Shown here piece by piece: positions 34,734 to 45,070 of a stretch of DNA of 64,000 nt. This DNA comes from Pseudomonadota bacterium (lineage in GTDB: Bacteria; Pseudomonadota; Gammaproteobacteria; Xanthomonadales; Rhodanobacteraceae). Within the stretch, counting starts at the first letter, position 1. Every line of letters starts with the position of its first letter. The stretch covers positions 1 to 64,000 of the forward strand of contig JAEWGO010000010.1 in the NCBI GenBank assembly GCA_023388255.1. The letters run 5' to 3'. The notes beneath the pieces were generated by a model that saw nothing but the letters and a program-made list of their open reading frames with translations, did no database searches and had not been told where the DNA came from. The position numbers were made by a program, and so were the translations under genes.

Positions 34734-35750
34734 ATGACCAGCAAGCCGCGCGTCTGGATTTCGCGTCCGACTTTCCCCGACATCACCGCGCGCCTCGATG
34801 CGTACTTCGACGTGCAGGTCGAGCCCGCGGAAGTCGTGTTCACGCCGGTCGAGCTCGCGGCGAAGATCACCGATTGCGATGCGATCATCGTCGGCCTCAA
34901 GGAGCGCATCGGCGCGGCGGAAGTCGCCGGTGCCAAGCGCTTGCGCATCGTCGCGAACCTCGCGGTCGGTTACGACAACCTCGATCTTGCCGCATTGAGC
35001 GCAGCCGGCATCGCTGCATCGAACACTGCCGACGTGCTCAACGAAAGCGTCGCCGACTACACCTGGGCGTTGCTGCTCGGCGCCGCGCGGCGCGTGAGCG
35101 CGGCCGAACGCTGGTTGCGTGCCGGCCAGTGGCACGCGACCGAATTCAAGAGCTGGCTCGGCATGGACCTGCGCGGTCGCACGCTCGGCATCCTCGGCAT
35201 GGGCCGCATCGGCCAGGCGATCGCGCGGCGTGCGGCCGGCTTCGGCATGCATGTCGTCTACCACAATCGATCACCATTGCCGGCGGCCGTCGAACACGAG
35301 TGTGCGGCGCACTATCTCGACAAGAATCGTTTGCTGCGCGATGCGGATTTCCTCGTGCTGGCATTGCCGTTGAGTGCAGACAGCCGACACGCGATCGGCG
35401 CAGCGGAGCTGGCACTGATGAAACCGACCGCGGTGCTGGTCAACATCGCGCGCGGCGGCATCGTCGACGACGCCGCGCTGGCCGCCGCGCTGGCCGAAGG
35501 CCGTCTCGCCGCCGCGGCGCTCGACGTATTCGAGCACGAACCGGCCGTGCATCCGCGCTTGCTCGAACTCGACAACGTCCTGCTCAGTCCGCACATCGCA
35601 AGCGCCAGCTTCGACACGCGCCGCGCGATGACCGCGCTCGCGGTCGACAACGTACTCGCACTGTTCGGCCACGGCCCGCACGCCGGGCATCCGCCCACGA
35701 TCCTCAATCCCGATGTGCTGGCGAACGCCGGCGCGCGTTCCTCCTCCTGA
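34734..35750 (+). CDS. D-2-hydroxyacid dehydrogenase (glyoxylate/hydroxypyruvate reductase-like)
   Basis: 338-residue NAD(P)-dependent dehydrogenase. The nucleotide-binding motif is GILGMGRIGQA, and the catalytic set is Arg in NIARGGIVDD, Glu in FEHEPAV and His in LSPHIAS. The layout matches GhrB-like glyoxylate/hydroxypyruvate reductases, though 2-ketogluconate or other hydroxyacids are possible. ATG 34734 follows GGAG at 9 nt, and starts 19 bp after aroC. In Lysobacterales a dehydrogenase often sits here between aroC and asd. Exact substrate is not determined. Confidence 0.87.
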   Translation: MTSKPRVWISRPTFPDITARLDAYFDVQVEPAEVVFTPVELAAKITDCDAIIVGLKERIGAAEVAGAKRLRIVANLAVGYDNLDLAALSAAGIAASNTADVLNESVADYTWALLLGAARRVSAAERWLRAGQWHATEFKSWLGMDLRGRTLGILGMGRIGQAIARRAAGFGMHVVYHNRSPLPAAVEHECAAHYLDKNRLLRDADFLVLALPLSADSRHAIGAAELALMKPTAVLVNIARGGIVDDAALAAALAEGRLAAAALDVFEHEPAVHPRLLELDNVLLSPHIASASFDTRRAMTALAVDNVLALFGHGPHAGHPPTILNPDVLANAGARSSS

Positions 35751-35765
35751 TCCGAGCACACTCCC

Positions 35766-36794
35766 ATGAGCAAGAAGAGCGGCTACAAGGTAGCCATGGT
35801 CGGCGCCACCGGCGCGGTCGGCGAAGCGCTGCTGGCGATCCTCGCCGAGCGCGAATTTCCGGTCAGCGAACTGGTGGCGCTGGCGAGCGATCGCAGCGCA
35901 GGCAGCCTGGTGTCGTTCGGCGACACTGAGGTCGCCGTGCGATCGCTCGAGAAATACGACTTCGCCGGCGTCGACATCGCATTCTTCTCGGCCGGCGGCA
36001 GCGTGTCGAAGGTGCATGCGCCGCGCGCTGCGGCGGCGGGCGCCGTGGTCATCGACAATACCTCGGAGTTCCGTTACCAGGACGACATCCCGCTGGTGGT
36101 CGCCGAGGTCAACCCGCATGCGATCGCGCAGTACACGAACCGCGGCATCATCGCCAACCCGAACTGTTCGACGATGCAGATGCTGGTCGCGTTGGCGCCG
36201 ATCCATCGCGCGGTCGGCATCGAGCGCATCAATGTGGCGACCTATCAGTCGGTGTCAGGCGCGGGCCGTTCGGGCGTCGACGAACTCGGCAGCCAGACGG
36301 CGGCGCTGCTGAATTTCCAGGAAGTGGAGCCGGCGAAGTTCCAGGCGCAGATCGCATTCAACCTGATCCCGCAGATCGACGATTTCCAGGACAACGGCTA
36401 CACCAAGGAAGAAATGAAGCTGGTGTGGGAGACGCGCAAGATCCTCGAAGACGATGCGATCCAGGTGAACCCGACCGCGGTGCGCGTGCCGGTGTTCTAC
36501 GGCCATTCCGAGGCGGTGCACATCGAGACGCGCGAGAAGATCAGCGCCGAGGCCGCGCGCGCATTGCTGGAGAAGGCGCTCGGCGTGGTCGTCGTCGACG
36601 AACGCGTGCCAGGTGGTTACCCGACGCCGGTGTCGCACGCGGCCGGCAAGGACGGCGTGTTCGTCGGCCGCATCCGCGAGGACATTTCGCATCCGCGTGG
36701 CCTCGACCTGTGGGTGGTTTCGGACAACATCCGCAAGGGCGCCGCGCTGAACGCGGTGCAGATCGCCGAACTGCTCGTGAAAAGCGGCCTGTGA
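35766..36794 (+). CDS. asd: Aspartate-semialdehyde dehydrogenase
   Basis: 342-residue NADPH enzyme that reduces beta-aspartyl phosphate to aspartate semialdehyde, the branch point to lysine/diaminopimelate, threonine and methionine. The NADP motif is GATGAVGEALLAIL, the catalytic Cys134 lies in NPNCSTMQM, and the substrate-binding late block is RVPVFYGHSEAVHIETRE. The short form (about 340 residues) is the one found widely outside enterics. The gene is 15 bp after the dehydrogenase and before fimV. Confidence 0.97.
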   Translation: MSKKSGYKVAMVGATGAVGEALLAILAEREFPVSELVALASDRSAGSLVSFGDTEVAVRSLEKYDFAGVDIAFFSAGGSVSKVHAPRAAAAGAVVIDNTSEFRYQDDIPLVVAEVNPHAIAQYTNRGIIANPNCSTMQMLVALAPIHRAVGIERINVATYQSVSGAGRSGVDELGSQTAALLNFQEVEPAKFQAQIAFNLIPQIDDFQDNGYTKEEMKLVWETRKILEDDAIQVNPTAVRVPVFYGHSEAVHIETREKISAEAARALLEKALGVVVVDERVPGGYPTPVSHAAGKDGVFVGRIREDISHPRGLDLWVVSDNIRKGAALNAVQIAELLVKSGL

Positions 36795-36822
36795 TCCAGC
36801 ACCCACGACCGCTAAATCGTGC

Positions 36823-36852
36823 TGTAATCCATAGTTACGATTGTGTTATAAG
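36823..36852 (+). promoter_or_regulatory. AT-rich promoter-like stretch upstream of fimV
   Basis: This is an AT-rich island between asd and fimV; TATAAG at 36847-36852 is a good -10 candidate, with weak -35 matches near 36823. It would give a leader of about 50 nt to the fimV ATG. Confidence 0.35.
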
Positions 36853-36910
36853 CCAATTTCGAGATGTTCCCGTAGTGGGACCGCTTACGCCTTTTGGGGG
36901 GCTTGCCTAG

Positions 36911-39517
36911 ATGAAACGACCGCTGCAACTGCCGCTGGCGATCACGCTCGCGCTGTGCGGAACGAACGCGCTCGCACTCGGGCTTGGCCCGGTGCAGGTC
37001 AAGTCCAGGCTCAATCAGCCGCTCGACGCGGAGATCCCGGTGATCCAGGGGACCGCGGGAGAAGCCGAAGGTTTGCTCGTGAACCTGGCCGGCGACGAAG
37101 ATTTCGAGCGCATCGGCCTTAGCCGCTCGCGGTTGGGCGTTCCGCTGACATTCGCCGTCGCCAAGGGCGCGCGTGGCGACCTCGTCATCAAGGTCACCAG
37201 CACCGAACCGGTACGCTCGCCGTATCTGGATTTCCTGGTCGAAGCGAACTGGCCGAAAGGCCGCCTGCTGCGCGAGTACACCGTGCTGCTCGATCCGCCG
37301 CTCACCGCGCCGGCGACGCATACGGCCAGCGCGCCTGCCGTCACCGCCTCGCCCGGCACGGTCACATTGACCAAACGCGAAAAGCCGGTCGCCCGTATCG
37401 CCGACTCGACGCCGGCGCCTGCGCCGAAGGCGAAGCCGGTCCCCGCAGCGGCACCGGCAGCGCCGGAGCACAAGCTGGCGCAAGGTGAATACGGTCCGGT
37501 CGAGGCCGGCGAAACGCTGTCGGCGATCGCACGCGCCGCGCAGGCCGGCGAGCGCGGCAACATCAACCAGATGATGCTGGCGCTGCTCAAGAACAATCCG
37601 AATGCGTTCTACAAGGACAACATCAATGCGCTGAAGCGCGGCGCGATCCTGCGCATTCCGTCGGCCGACGAGATCAAGGCGGTCGGCACGGCCAGCGAAG
37701 CCGCCGCGCAGGTGCATGCGCAGGTCGAAGACTGGCGCGGCGGACGCGCGAGCCCGACCCTCGTTGCCGACAGCGCCGCAGCTCCGACGACTGCTCCGAC
37801 GGCTTCGAAGCCGACCAAGGCAGCGAAGACCACGGCCAAGGCGGATGGCGGCGAGCGCCTCGAACTGGTGCCGCCGAAGGCCGGCAAGGACAGCCTGGCG
37901 ATGAACGATCGTCCCGGTGCGGGCGCGGGCAGCGCAGCCGCGGGTGCGACGACCGAGCTCAAATCCGAACTGTCGCGGGCCAAGGAAGCATTGACCGCCC
38001 GCGATCAGGAGACCGGCGAGCTGAAATCGCGGGTCAAGGAACTGGAGGACCTGAAGGGCAAGAACGATCGCCTGATCAGCCTCAAGGATTCCGAGATCGC
38101 CGAACTGCAGCAGAAACTCAAGCAGTTGCAGAGTCAGTCCAATCCCGCGGCGGCAAAGGCAGCCACAACCACGGCCGCCACAACATCCGCTGCGACGACG
38201 CCTAGCGCTACCGCAGCACTGCCGGCATCCGCGCCGGTGGCCGCAACCGCTACGCCGCCGTCGAGCCACGCCGAAGGCGCCAAGATAGACAAGCAGGACA
38301 TCTGGGGCAATGCCAGCAGCGCACCGGCTTCGACCAAGCCAGCCGAGGCCGAAAAGACGCTGGCCACGCCTGCGCCGGTTGCAACCGTGTCGCCCGCGCC
38401 ATCCGGCAGTGTCGCCACGACGACACCGCTCGCGCCGACGCCCGCGACCAGCAACGCGACCACGACACCCGCCACAACACCGGCTGCCGAAGCACCGAAG
38501 CCCGTCGCGAAGCCGGCCACGCCATCTGCCAAGCCTGCGGTGAAGCCGCAGCCGATGGCAGCGCTGCCGTGGTACCAGGAAGCGTGGGTCAAGTCCGCGG
38601 CGCTCGCCGCCGGCATCCTGTTGCTTCTGCTCGGCCTGCTGGGATTGCGCAAGCGCAAGGCGCCCGAAGCCACGCGTGGATCGATTGCCGGTGCGTTCGG
38701 CGATTCGCCGTTGTCGTCCCCGGACGGCGCGCATTCGGCCGCAACCGAGGAAGCGAAGCTGCGTGCAGAACTGCAGCATGACCCCGGCAACGTCGGCTTG
38801 CATCTGGAACTGCTCAGCCTCTACTACGCCGAGCGCGATGTCGGTCGCTTCGAGGACGCGGCTGCGGAGATGCAGGCGCATGTCGTGGATCCGCATCAGC
38901 CGGAGTGGCTGGAAGCGCAGGCGATGGGGCAGGAGCTCGCGCCGCACAATCCACTGTTCGTGCATGCGAACAGCTATGACGACGCGGTGGTCGACGCTCA
39001 TGCAGAAACCGTCGAGCGCCCGGCCTTCGACCAGCACGCGCATTTCCCGGGTCATGACGAGGACGCCGAGCACGATGCGTTCGCCGCGTCGTTGCGCGAG
39101 GACGCGGCGCACGTGCCGCCCGCCGCGAACGTCCACGCGGACGACGCTTCGGACTTCGACTTCGGTTTCGAGCCTGCGATTGCCGACAACGCGGCTCACA
39201 CTCCGGCACCGGCCAGCCATGTCGGCAATGGCTTCGACTTCGATACCTTGCCGCCACTCGAGGATTTCAACGTGGCAGCCACGCCGACCGTTCATGTTCC
39301 TGCACTGGAAGTCGCCGAGTCCGAACCGGCGCCGCTGCGCGCGTCGCACGAAGAGTATTTCGACGACGACGCGATCGGCACCAAACTGGATTTGGCCAAG
39401 GCCTACATGGACATGGGGGATCCGGAAGGCGCGCGTTCGATGCTCGATGAGGTCCTCGCCGAAGGCAATGACGGTCAGAAGTCCGAGGCGCGCCGCCTGA
39501 TGAGCGAGTTGGGCTGA
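36911..39517 (+). CDS. fimV: FimV/HubP-type polar hub protein
   Basis: 868-residue inner-membrane protein involved in polar organisation and type IV pilus function. A signal peptide (1-23) precedes the FimV N-terminal domain (LGLGPVQVKSRLNQPLDAEI, LDFLVEANWPKGRLLREYTV). A LysM-like peptidoglycan-binding module is near 190-260 (YGPVEAGETLSAIARAAQAG, IPSADEI), a coiled coil near 350-410, a long Ala/Thr/Pro linker, a membrane helix at about 560-580, and an acidic cytoplasmic part ending in the FimV C-terminal TPR-like motif (GTKLDLAKAYMDMGDPEGA). The SD is a G-run upstream of the ATG. Ends in a strong terminator. Confidence 0.94.
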   Translation: MKRPLQLPLAITLALCGTNALALGLGPVQVKSRLNQPLDAEIPVIQGTAGEAEGLLVNLAGDEDFERIGLSRSRLGVPLTFAVAKGARGDLVIKVTSTEPVRSPYLDFLVEANWPKGRLLREYTVLLDPPLTAPATHTASAPAVTASPGTVTLTKREKPVARIADSTPAPAPKAKPVPAAAPAAPEHKLAQGEYGPVEAGETLSAIARAAQAGERGNINQMMLALLKNNPNAFYKDNINALKRGAILRIPSADEIKAVGTASEAAAQVHAQVEDWRGGRASPTLVADSAAAPTTAPTASKPTKAAKTTAKADGGERLELVPPKAGKDSLAMNDRPGAGAGSAAAGATTELKSELSRAKEALTARDQETGELKSRVKELEDLKGKNDRLISLKDSEIAELQQKLKQLQSQSNPAAAKAATTTAATTSAATTPSATAALPASAPVAATATPPSSHAEGAKIDKQDIWGNASSAPASTKPAEAEKTLATPAPVATVSPAPSGSVATTTPLAPTPATSNATTTPATTPAAEAPKPVAKPATPSAKPAVKPQPMAALPWYQEAWVKSAALAAGILLLLLGLLGLRKRKAPEATRGSIAGAFGDSPLSSPDGAHSAATEEAKLRAELQHDPGNVGLHLELLSLYYAERDVGRFEDAAAEMQAHVVDPHQPEWLEAQAMGQELAPHNPLFVHANSYDDAVVDAHAETVERPAFDQHAHFPGHDEDAEHDAFAASLREDAAHVPPAANVHADDASDFDFGFEPAIADNAAHTPAPASHVGNGFDFDTLPPLEDFNVAATPTVHVPALEVAESEPAPLRASHEEYFDDDAIGTKLDLAKAYMDMGDPEGARSMLDEVLAEGNDGQKSEARRLMSELG

Positions 39518-39611
39518 CAAGCCGTGATGGGAGACGACCGCTCTTCCGTCGTTGTGAAACGCTCGGAGATTCGGAAAAGCGACAAGCCTGAATCTTCCCG
39601 ATAGCATGCAA

Positions 39612-39639
39612 GGGAGCCGGTGAAACCGGCTCCCTTTTT
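39612..39639 (+). terminator. Rho-independent terminator after fimV
   Basis: GGGAGCCGGT (39612-39621) pairs with ACCGGCTCCC around a GAA loop and is followed by TTTTT. Perfect 10-bp stem. Confidence 0.93.
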
Positions 39640-39827
39640 AATTGAGAAATGTGGTCAGGGAAGGCCGCTTCCGGACTCGGCGAAACTTTTGCTCCGCGTT
39701 CTGGCGACGCAAGGCATCGGGGCCGTGCTCATGGACGAGCGCATGAGCTTTGCGCGAGCGCACTTGTGCATTTCGCCGCGTCGACGCTTCCGCTTTTTTC
39801 AATCCCCAATCCCGAATTTCCGCCCCA
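39640..39827. other. Spacer between the fimV terminator and truA with an ATCCCGAAT-type repeat
   Basis: No gene is supported here. The last 30 bp contain CAATCCCCAATCCCGAATTT (39800-39819), related to the inverted repeat in the minC-minD gap. It lies directly before the truA start, so it may affect truA translation initiation; no Shine-Dalgarno is visible. Confidence 0.5.
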
Positions 39828-40598
39828 ATGCGCCTCGCTCTCGGCATCGAATACGACGGCACCGACTTCCTCGGCTGGCAGCGCCTGTCGCACGGACGCA
39901 GCGTGCAGGGCGAGGTCGAGGCGGCGCTGTCGTTTGTCGCCGCGCATCCGGTCGAGGTGACCTGCGCCGGACGCACGGACTCCGGCGTGCACGCGCGTTG
40001 CCAGGTCGTGCATTTCGACACGATCGCCGAACGCAGCGAACGCGCGTGGGCGCTCGGGGCGAACTCGCGCCTCGCGCACGATGTCGCGGTGATCTGGGCG
40101 CAGCCGGTGCCGGACGAATTCCATGCGCGTTTCGGCGCGCGTGCGCGGCGCTACCGCTACACGATCCTGAATCGCCCGATCCGCGCCGCGCTGGATGCGC
40201 GCTTCGTGACCTGGGAACGCACGCCGCTCGATGCGCCGCGCATGCAGCTCGCCGCGCAGGCATTGATCGGCGAGAACGATTTCAGCGCATTTCGCACGGT
40301 GCAGTGCCAGGCGAACACACCGATGCGCAACGTGCACGAAATCACTGTTGCACGCAGCGGTGACAAGGTGATCGTCGAGATCGAGGCGAACGCGTTCCTG
40401 CATCACATGGTGCGCAACATCGTCGGCTCGCTGTTGCCGATCGGCCGCGGCGAACGTCCGGTCGAATGGATGGCCGAATTGCTGCGCGGCCGCGATCGCG
40501 GTGTTGCCGGGCCGACCGCGCGGGCTTCCGGTCTGACCTTCCTTGCGCCGCGCTATCCGGCGGAATGGAAGTTGCCTGCCGAGGTTACGCTGTCGTGA
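39828..40598 (+). CDS. truA: tRNA pseudouridine(38-40) synthase TruA
   Basis: 256-residue pseudouridine synthase that modifies positions 38-40 of the tRNA anticodon arm. The N-terminus MRLALGIEYDGTDFLGWQR is canonical; the catalytic Asp lies in CAGRTDSGVHA (about residue 51), and the conserved FLHHMVRNIVG is present. Length matches. The stop overlaps the trpF ATG (TGATG), so the two are translationally coupled. The truA-trpF pairing is common in gammaproteobacteria. Confidence 0.97.
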   Translation: MRLALGIEYDGTDFLGWQRLSHGRSVQGEVEAALSFVAAHPVEVTCAGRTDSGVHARCQVVHFDTIAERSERAWALGANSRLAHDVAVIWAQPVPDEFHARFGARARRYRYTILNRPIRAALDARFVTWERTPLDAPRMQLAAQALIGENDFSAFRTVQCQANTPMRNVHEITVARSGDKVIVEIEANAFLHHMVRNIVGSLLPIGRGERPVEWMAELLRGRDRGVAGPTARASGLTFLAPRYPAEWKLPAEVTLS

Positions 40599-41221
40599 TG
40601 CGCACGCGGATCAAGTTCTGCGGCCTCACGCGCATCGATGATGTGCGCGCCGCGGTCGAACTCGGTGTCGATGCGATCGGTTTCGTGCTCACGCGCAAGA
40701 GCTGTCGTTTCGTCGAGCTCGCACAGGCGCGCGCGCTGCGCGATGCGCTGCCGCCATTCGTCGCGGCGGTCGCGCTGCTGATGGACGACTCGGCGGATTG
40801 GGTCGATGAAGTGGTGGCGAGCGTGCGTCCGGACCTGCTGCAGTTCCACGGCGAGGAAACGGCGGAATTCGCCACGCGCTTTCCGAGGCCATACCTGAAA
40901 GCGGTGCCGATGGCTTCCGTTGGCGATGTGGCGGCCTACGCGAGCCGGCATCCCCAGGCATCCGGCTTTCTGCTCGACAGCCATGCGGTCGGTATGGTCG
41001 GCGGCACCGGAGGAACGTTTGACTGGACCCGCGTGCCGCGCGATCTCGGCCGCCCGCTCGTGCTGGCCGGTGGACTCGAAGCGAGCAATATCGCGCAGGC
41101 GATTGCAGTGGCGCAGCCCTATGCGGTCGACGTATCGAGCGGCATCGAATCGGCACCCGGCCTCAAGGACGTGGCGAAGATGCAAGCATTCGTCGCGACG
41201 GCGCGCGAGACGGATCGTTAG
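40598..41221 (+). CDS. trpF: Phosphoribosylanthranilate isomerase
   Basis: 207-residue TIM-barrel enzyme of tryptophan synthesis (phosphoribosylanthranilate to CdRP). The N-terminus IKFCGLTRIDDVRAAVELG with the catalytic Cys and the phosphate-binding LAGGLEASNIAQAI and VDVSSGIESAPGLKD blocks are the family signatures, as is DSHAVGMVGGTGGTFDW. It overlaps truA by one base and is separated from trpB by two unrelated genes, whereas trpF, trpB and trpA are often adjacent. Confidence 0.97.
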   Translation: MRTRIKFCGLTRIDDVRAAVELGVDAIGFVLTRKSCRFVELAQARALRDALPPFVAAVALLMDDSADWVDEVVASVRPDLLQFHGEETAEFATRFPRPYLKAVPMASVGDVAAYASRHPQASGFLLDSHAVGMVGGTGGTFDWTRVPRDLGRPLVLAGGLEASNIAQAIAVAQPYAVDVSSGIESAPGLKDVAKMQAFVATARETDR

Positions 41222-41348
41222 GCATCCCCCTCGGCGACGGCACCGGCTGCATCCTTGCGTGTTTGCCGCAACGTCCACCTGTTCCAGTTGTGCTAGCGTC
41301 CCGCGATGGTGCGATTGGCACCTTCAAACTCTTTGAGACAGGTGAGTT

Positions 41349-41807
41349 ATGGCGATGCTTTATCGGAATTCGTCTGGCGTACTGGTTGCAGGAATATTGT
41401 TCTCGGCGGCGGGTTCGGCTTTCGCCGGTCCGCCGTGCTGCCTGGGTGAGCCGCACGGGACCGCCAAGGCGGTTACCGGCGTTGGACAGACGAATCAACT
41501 GTCAGCCAATGTCAGCCAGAGCGCGGCGTGGAATGCCTACGAGCTGGAGCGCGACGGGATTCAGTATCTCCAGGTCAACGACCGCGACGGCAATGTCCGC
41601 GTCATCATCGGCAACATCGGCGAAACCTTCTGGAGCTTGCCGGCGGGCAGTGCAGCCGACGTCGTCTCGTTACCGAAACAGAACTTGCCGATCCCGGCAG
41701 GTGCGCCGCGGACGGAGGTCTATCGCAAGCCCGGCGTGGTGCTGGCGGCCTACGAGGCGAACGGCGGCATCATCTGGTCGATCGAGGCGCCCGACGGGAC
41801 GCGATGA
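41349..41807 (+). CDS. Small secreted protein of unknown function (152 aa)
   Basis: A clear signal peptide (residues 1-26, VLVAGILFSAAGSAFA then GPPCC) leads a 126-residue mature protein with a beta-rich middle (ERDGIQYLQVNDRDGNVRVIIG) and no recognised domain. ATG 41349 is preceded by AGGTGAG at 5 nt; a second ATG is two codons in. Its last 58 bases overlap the convergent MASE1 gene. No homologue comes to mind; it may be periplasmic. Codon use matches its neighbours. Confidence 0.72.
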   Translation: MAMLYRNSSGVLVAGILFSAAGSAFAGPPCCLGEPHGTAKAVTGVGQTNQLSANVSQSAAWNAYELERDGIQYLQVNDRDGNVRVIIGNIGETFWSLPAGSAADVVSLPKQNLPIPAGAPRTEVYRKPGVVLAAYEANGGIIWSIEAPDGTR

Positions 41808-43345
41808 GTCGCCGCCGGCGCTCCATCCGGCTCGACGAACAATAGGCGAATGTGATTGTGGCGGCACCGAACGGTGCCGCCGTAGACCAACGCACGTCCT
41901 GTCAGCGAATCAGCGGTGCGCTTGGCCGTTTGGGGCGATAGTGTGCGCAGCCGATCGATCAGCGAGACATTGACCACGATGCCCTGCTGGGCATTCGTGT
42001 GCCAGCAGCGTGCGCGAATCTTGATGGCTCCGGTTTCCTGTTCCAGAAGGATGGCGACCGCATCGCAGATGCTGCGATACGCGGCCAACTGCAATCCGAG
42101 GCTGAGCCGGCACGGATTTCCGGACAGGTGCGGCGAGACCATGCGTTCGGACTGCTCCCAGACACCGGTGATCCCGCTCGATTGCAGAACCAGATACAGC
42201 CCGTAGTGCTCGATCCCCGACGGGTAGATCAGGCTCAGTTGTTCGCGGAACAACTGCGACTGCGCCACGCTGGATCGCAACATGTCCGCCGCGGCCGTGT
42301 TGTGTCCGCGCTCGCGCAGCCATTTCACGGCCTGTTGAACGGCATGATCCATGTCCTCGCCAAGCAGCTTGATCTGCGCCGCGCCTTCGCGCAGTTCGCG
42401 CTCGGTGGCGAGCAGGTTCGCGCGCGCCAAGGTCAACGTGTGCCGTTCGATTTGATCGCGATGGACGAACTTGTAATAGAAGTGGGAAACCGTCGATCCG
42501 AGAAGCAATAGTGCGGTTCCTGTCATCGCGAGAATTTCCTGTGCGACGAAAGCGTTCGGATCGCGCGATTCGACCAGGCCGCTGCTCTCCATCGTGAATC
42601 CGAAAACCAGGTTCAGCGCGGCCACGCCCACGGCGCCGCCCTGCCAGCCATGCAGGCATGTCAGCGCGATCACCGGCAGCAGCATCAGGATGCGCAGGCT
42701 GTTCTTTGCCGCGATCTGGGTTTCCGGAAGCAGCATTGCATAGACACCGAGCAGGACAAGGATCGTGAGTGCTGCGGCCACGTCCAGCCGCCATCGCGTG
42801 GAGAACTGGATCGACAGGTTGCGATGCTTCCAGAACATTGCCAGCGGCGCGAAGATCAGGATGCCCAGGTAGTCGCCGATGACGTACGTGACGGCGCCAT
42901 CCCATGAAACCGCCGCGTGGCGCGTCGGCATTAGCAGCCAGGCCAGCCCGAGGTTGAGTGCAGTGATGCAAATCGCGGACAGCGCCGCCACCGAAAGAAG
43001 TCCGTATGGATTGCCGGATGCCATCAGGCGTCGGTGCCGGTGAACAATGAACGCGGCCATCGGCATCAGCGCGGCGGAAGAGATCACGACCCAAGGCAGG
43101 CCGAATCGCTCGATCAGCGGATAGCGCATGTAGCCGAAAGCCGCATATTCGCCGGCAATCAGGTAAGGCCAGTAGCGCGGCGGGAACAGCAGGAGGGCGC
43201 CTATGCGCACCCCTGCGGACAGTACCCATTGGTCGACGGAGATTTGCCGCACCGCCCAGAACACGACGGCATACGCCAACGCCAGCAGCAATCCGCCGAG
43301 GCGAATGCGCAGCTGAAATTCCCCTTCCAGCCAGTTGGATCGCAC
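41750..43345 (-). CDS. MASE1-domain membrane protein with degenerate kinase-like C-terminus
   Basis: 531-residue protein. The N-terminal 300 residues form a MASE1-type integral membrane sensor with about eight to ten helices (ALAYAVVFWAVRQISV, LSAGVRIGALLLFPPRYWPY, GDYLGILIFAPLAMFWKHR). A coiled-coil linker follows, then about 200 residues with a histidine-kinase-like layout (ADMLRSSVAQSQLFREQLSL, AAYRSICDAVAILLEQETG, IVVNVSLID) but without a clear phospho-acceptor HE motif, N box or G boxes. It may be a sensor without kinase activity. GTG 43345 follows GAGGTCG at about 8 nt and replaces a TTG frame upstream with poor codon use. Its end overlaps the convergent secreted-protein gene by 58 bp. 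Confidence 0.8.
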   Translation of the reverse strand: MRSNWLEGEFQLRIRLGGLLLALAYAVVFWAVRQISVDQWVLSAGVRIGALLLFPPRYWPYLIAGEYAAFGYMRYPLIERFGLPWVVISSAALMPMAAFIVHRHRRLMASGNPYGLLSVAALSAICITALNLGLAWLLMPTRHAAVSWDGAVTYVIGDYLGILIFAPLAMFWKHRNLSIQFSTRWRLDVAAALTILVLLGVYAMLLPETQIAAKNSLRILMLLPVIALTCLHGWQGGAVGVAALNLVFGFTMESSGLVESRDPNAFVAQEILAMTGTALLLLGSTVSHFYYKFVHRDQIERHTLTLARANLLATERELREGAAQIKLLGEDMDHAVQQAVKWLRERGHNTAAADMLRSSVAQSQLFREQLSLIYPSGIEHYGLYLVLQSSGITGVWEQSERMVSPHLSGNPCRLSLGLQLAAYRSICDAVAILLEQETGAIKIRARCWHTNAQQGIVVNVSLIDRLRTLSPQTAKRTADSLTGRALVYGGTVRCRHNHIRLLFVEPDGAPAATHRVPSGASIDQMMPPFAS

Positions 43346-43831
43346 GGATACGACCTCTTTTTCTCGATTCCGGGTTGAGGGCTGCCAGAAATACGGCGAA
43401 AGACTCGAAAGTAGTTCCAACTATCGTGCCAAGCGCCAAGCATCCCTGCCTGGACTCGTCAGCGTCAAGCGGAGCTGGGCTGAACAAAGCCCGCCCGGAA
43501 AATGCCGATCACGGGCATCATCCATGGCGCGCCGCAATTGCAGTCGACCGCATCGGAAGCAACGATCGCCTCGTATCGTTCGGGCCGCCTTGACGGATGG
43601 CGTGGTGGGCATGGGAAGGGGCAAATCCGCATGGAATTGAGTACGCTATGCCGACTCCAATGAACCGTTCGATCCGCCCGCTTCCGTCGCCACCGTTCGG
43701 CCGTTCGTTGCGCCGCTGGCGCCGCGTGCCTGCGGCTGCGGTGCGATAACGATACGCGGCTTGCGCAATCAAAGCGTTCGCGAGTCGCGCAAGGTCGCGC
43801 GCTCGCCCGTCGAACCGTTCCGGAGAAGCCC
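43346..43831. other. 486-bp intergenic region upstream of trpB
   Basis: It separates divergent genes and should hold the promoters of trpB-trpA and the MASE1 gene, but no clear promoter or operator stands out. A short frame at 43648-43749 (MPTPMNRSIRPL...) has only one Trp and is not a credible trp leader. GGAGAAG precedes the trpB ATG. Confidence 0.5.

Positions 43832-45066
<1,235 letters not shown>

Positions 45067-45070
<4 letters not shown>

Noticed and set aside
36812..39607. 931-codon antisense frame over fimV
   Set aside because: Low-complexity Arg/Gly-rich translation mirrors the Ala/Thr/Pro linker of FimV; the sense strand has all family features.
43648..43749. Possible trp leader peptide upstream of trpB
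   Set aside because: 33-residue frame has one Trp and no tandem Trp codons, and no attenuator hairpin with a T tract follows.
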